A DNA stretch of 12,258 bases from an uncultured Clostridia bacterium (GTDB lineage Bacteria > Bacillota > Clostridia > TANB77 > CAG-508): positions 1-12,258 of the forward strand of contig CANQES010000041.1 of NCBI GenBank assembly GCA_947595555.1, in the 5' to 3' direction. Below are positions 11,328 through 12,258 of the stretch, one piece after another (the first letter of the stretch is position 1; each line of letters begins with the position of its first letter). The notes under the pieces were generated by a model, which worked only from the letters and a program-made list of their open reading frames with translations, was not told where the DNA came from and did not search any database. Made by a program: the position numbers and the translations under genes.

Positions 11328-12258
11328 AAAAGTAAAAAGAAGAAAAACTATAAATTTCAATTTTGGTAATAAACATAAAGATTATATAAAAAGTTGTGAA
11401 GATAATACATTTAATATTGCAGAGGGAGCAGTTAGAGCTGGAAAAACAGTTGATAATGTTTATGCTTTTGCTCATGAATTAAAAACAACTCCTGATAAAA
11501 TACATTTAGCAACAGGCTCAACAAGTGCTAATGCAAAATTGAATATTGGAGATGCCAACGGGTTTGGTTTAGAATATATTTTTAGAGGCCAAAGTCATTG
11601 GGGAAAATATAAAGGTAATGAATGTCTTTATATAAAAGGACCTGATACGAAATACAAACAAAAAATCGTAATATTTGCTGGTGGTGCAAAAGAAGATAGT
11701 TACAAAAAAATTCGTGGTAACTCTTATGGAATGTGGATAGCAACAGAAATAAACCTACATCATGATAATACAATAAAAGAGGCTTTTAATAGGCAATTAG
11801 CAGCACAAAGGAGAAAAATATTTTGGGATCTTAACCCAGATAATCCCAATGCTGATATATATACAAAATATATTGATAATTATGCAAAAAAACACAAAGA
11901 GGGAACTTTGCTTGGTGGATATAATTATCAACATTTTACAATATTCGACAATGTTAATATTCCGGAATTAAGAAAACAAGAAATCATAAGTCAATATGAC
12001 CAAAATAGTATATGGTATTTAAGAGATATTTTAGGAAAAAGGTGTATTGCTGAAGGTCTTTGTTATAGACAGTTTGCAGACAATCCACTAGCTTTTAGAA
12101 TATCAAGAGAAGAGGCAAAAAAGAAAATATCACAAATTATTATTGGTGTTGACTTTGGTGGAAGTGGTTCAGGACATTCATTTATTGCTACTGGCATAAG
12201 TAGGGATTTTATGAATGTAATTGGATTAGCAAGTGAAAGACATTTTGGAGATATAGAT
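11314..12258 (+). CDS. terL: Terminase large subunit (5' part, runs off the window)
   Basis: The frame stays open from ATG 11314 to the window end, 315 codons. The ATPase domain has a Walker A motif GAVRAGKT at residues 38-45 and a Walker-B-like strand MWIATE with Glu145 (the usual Asp before it is Thr144). Other PBSX-type marks are KIFWDLNPDNP and the segment GGYNYQHFTIFDN followed by WYLRDILGKRCIAEGL. The nuclease domain begins with GVDFGGSGSGHSFIATG, with Asp280 as first metal ligand. The enzyme powers DNA into the prohead and cuts the concatemer. The ribosome binding site is weak (GTGA 11305-11308), so coupling to the overlapping small-subunit gene is likely; GTG 11305 is an alternative start. 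Confidence 0.93.
   Translation, partial: MVATRKVKRRKTINFNFGNKHKDYIKSCEDNTFNIAEGAVRAGKTVDNVYAFAHELKTTPDKIHLATGSTSANAKLNIGDANGFGLEYIFRGQSHWGKYKGNECLYIKGPDTKYKQKIVIFAGGAKEDSYKKIRGNSYGMWIATEINLHHDNTIKEAFNRQLAAQRRKIFWDLNPDNPNADIYTKYIDNYAKKHKEGTLLGGYNYQHFTIFDNVNIPELRKQEIISQYDQNSIWYLRDILGKRCIAEGLCYRQFADNPLAFRISREEAKKKISQIIIGVDFGGSGSGHSFIATGISRDFMNVIGLASERHFGDID

Noticed and set aside
1..12258. An alternative genetic code, considered because of the very low GC content.
   Set aside because: TGA ends several genes at positions supported by the next ribosome binding site, and conserved tryptophans are encoded by TGG.

Overview
The window looks like part of a tailed phage (siphovirus-like) or prophage of a very AT-rich, endospore-forming Bacillota host, most likely a clostridium. 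The evidence is the low GC content, AGA/AAA-dominated codon use, strong GGAGG-type ribosome binding sites, a SpoVS-family gene, and gene families typical of clostridial phages. The genetic code looks standard: TGA is a stop (for example at 5639, 6120 and 7104) and tryptophan is TGG. All genes lie on the + strand, with gaps of 0 to 66 nt or small overlaps. No stretch over 300 nt lacks a gene. I see no tRNA, integrase, insertion sequence, CRISPR array or attachment site.

Layout. (1) 1-2408, recombination block: the 3' tip of an upstream gene, a DUF1351 protein, a small unknown protein, a SpoVS/Alba-like protein and a RecT single-strand annealing protein. A 16-bp hairpin without a T-tract follows recT. 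(2) 2475-3428, replication: an initiator (replisome organiser) whose central linker is encoded by two clusters of 12-bp iteron-like repeats next to a G-free, very AT-rich stretch. This resembles an origin embedded in the initiator gene, as in phage lambda O. (3) 3492-8141, about 17 small accessory genes. Recognisable are a DUF1064 nuclease-like protein, a DUF3789-like one-helix membrane peptide, an ASCH-domain protein, several small Cys-cluster proteins and a two-helix membrane protein. Several of these are very short or have non-ATG starts and are easily missed. (4) 8169-8807, a sigma-like/ArpU-type regulator, followed by a clear rho-independent terminator at 8862-8893. This is the likely early/late boundary. 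(5) 8917 to the end, start of the packaging region: a small Cys-rich ORF, a ParB/Srx-fold protein, a radical SAM protein of the spore-photoproduct-lyase-like type, the terminase small subunit, and the first 315 codons of the terminase large subunit, which runs off the window.

How they fit together. The early operon would anneal and recombine DNA (RecT with helpers), start replication from the internal origin, and end by making the late regulator. That regulator would then allow expression across or beyond the terminator into the packaging genes. The most unusual element is the ParB-fold plus radical SAM pair just upstream of the terminase genes. In many related phages this place holds a ParB-domain DNA methyltransferase, so the pair may be a radical-based DNA- or nucleotide-modifying counterpart. 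That is a hypothesis. Two further structures deserve attention: an intrinsic-terminator-like hairpin inside the terminase small-subunit gene, and the SpoVS-like gene placed directly in front of recT.
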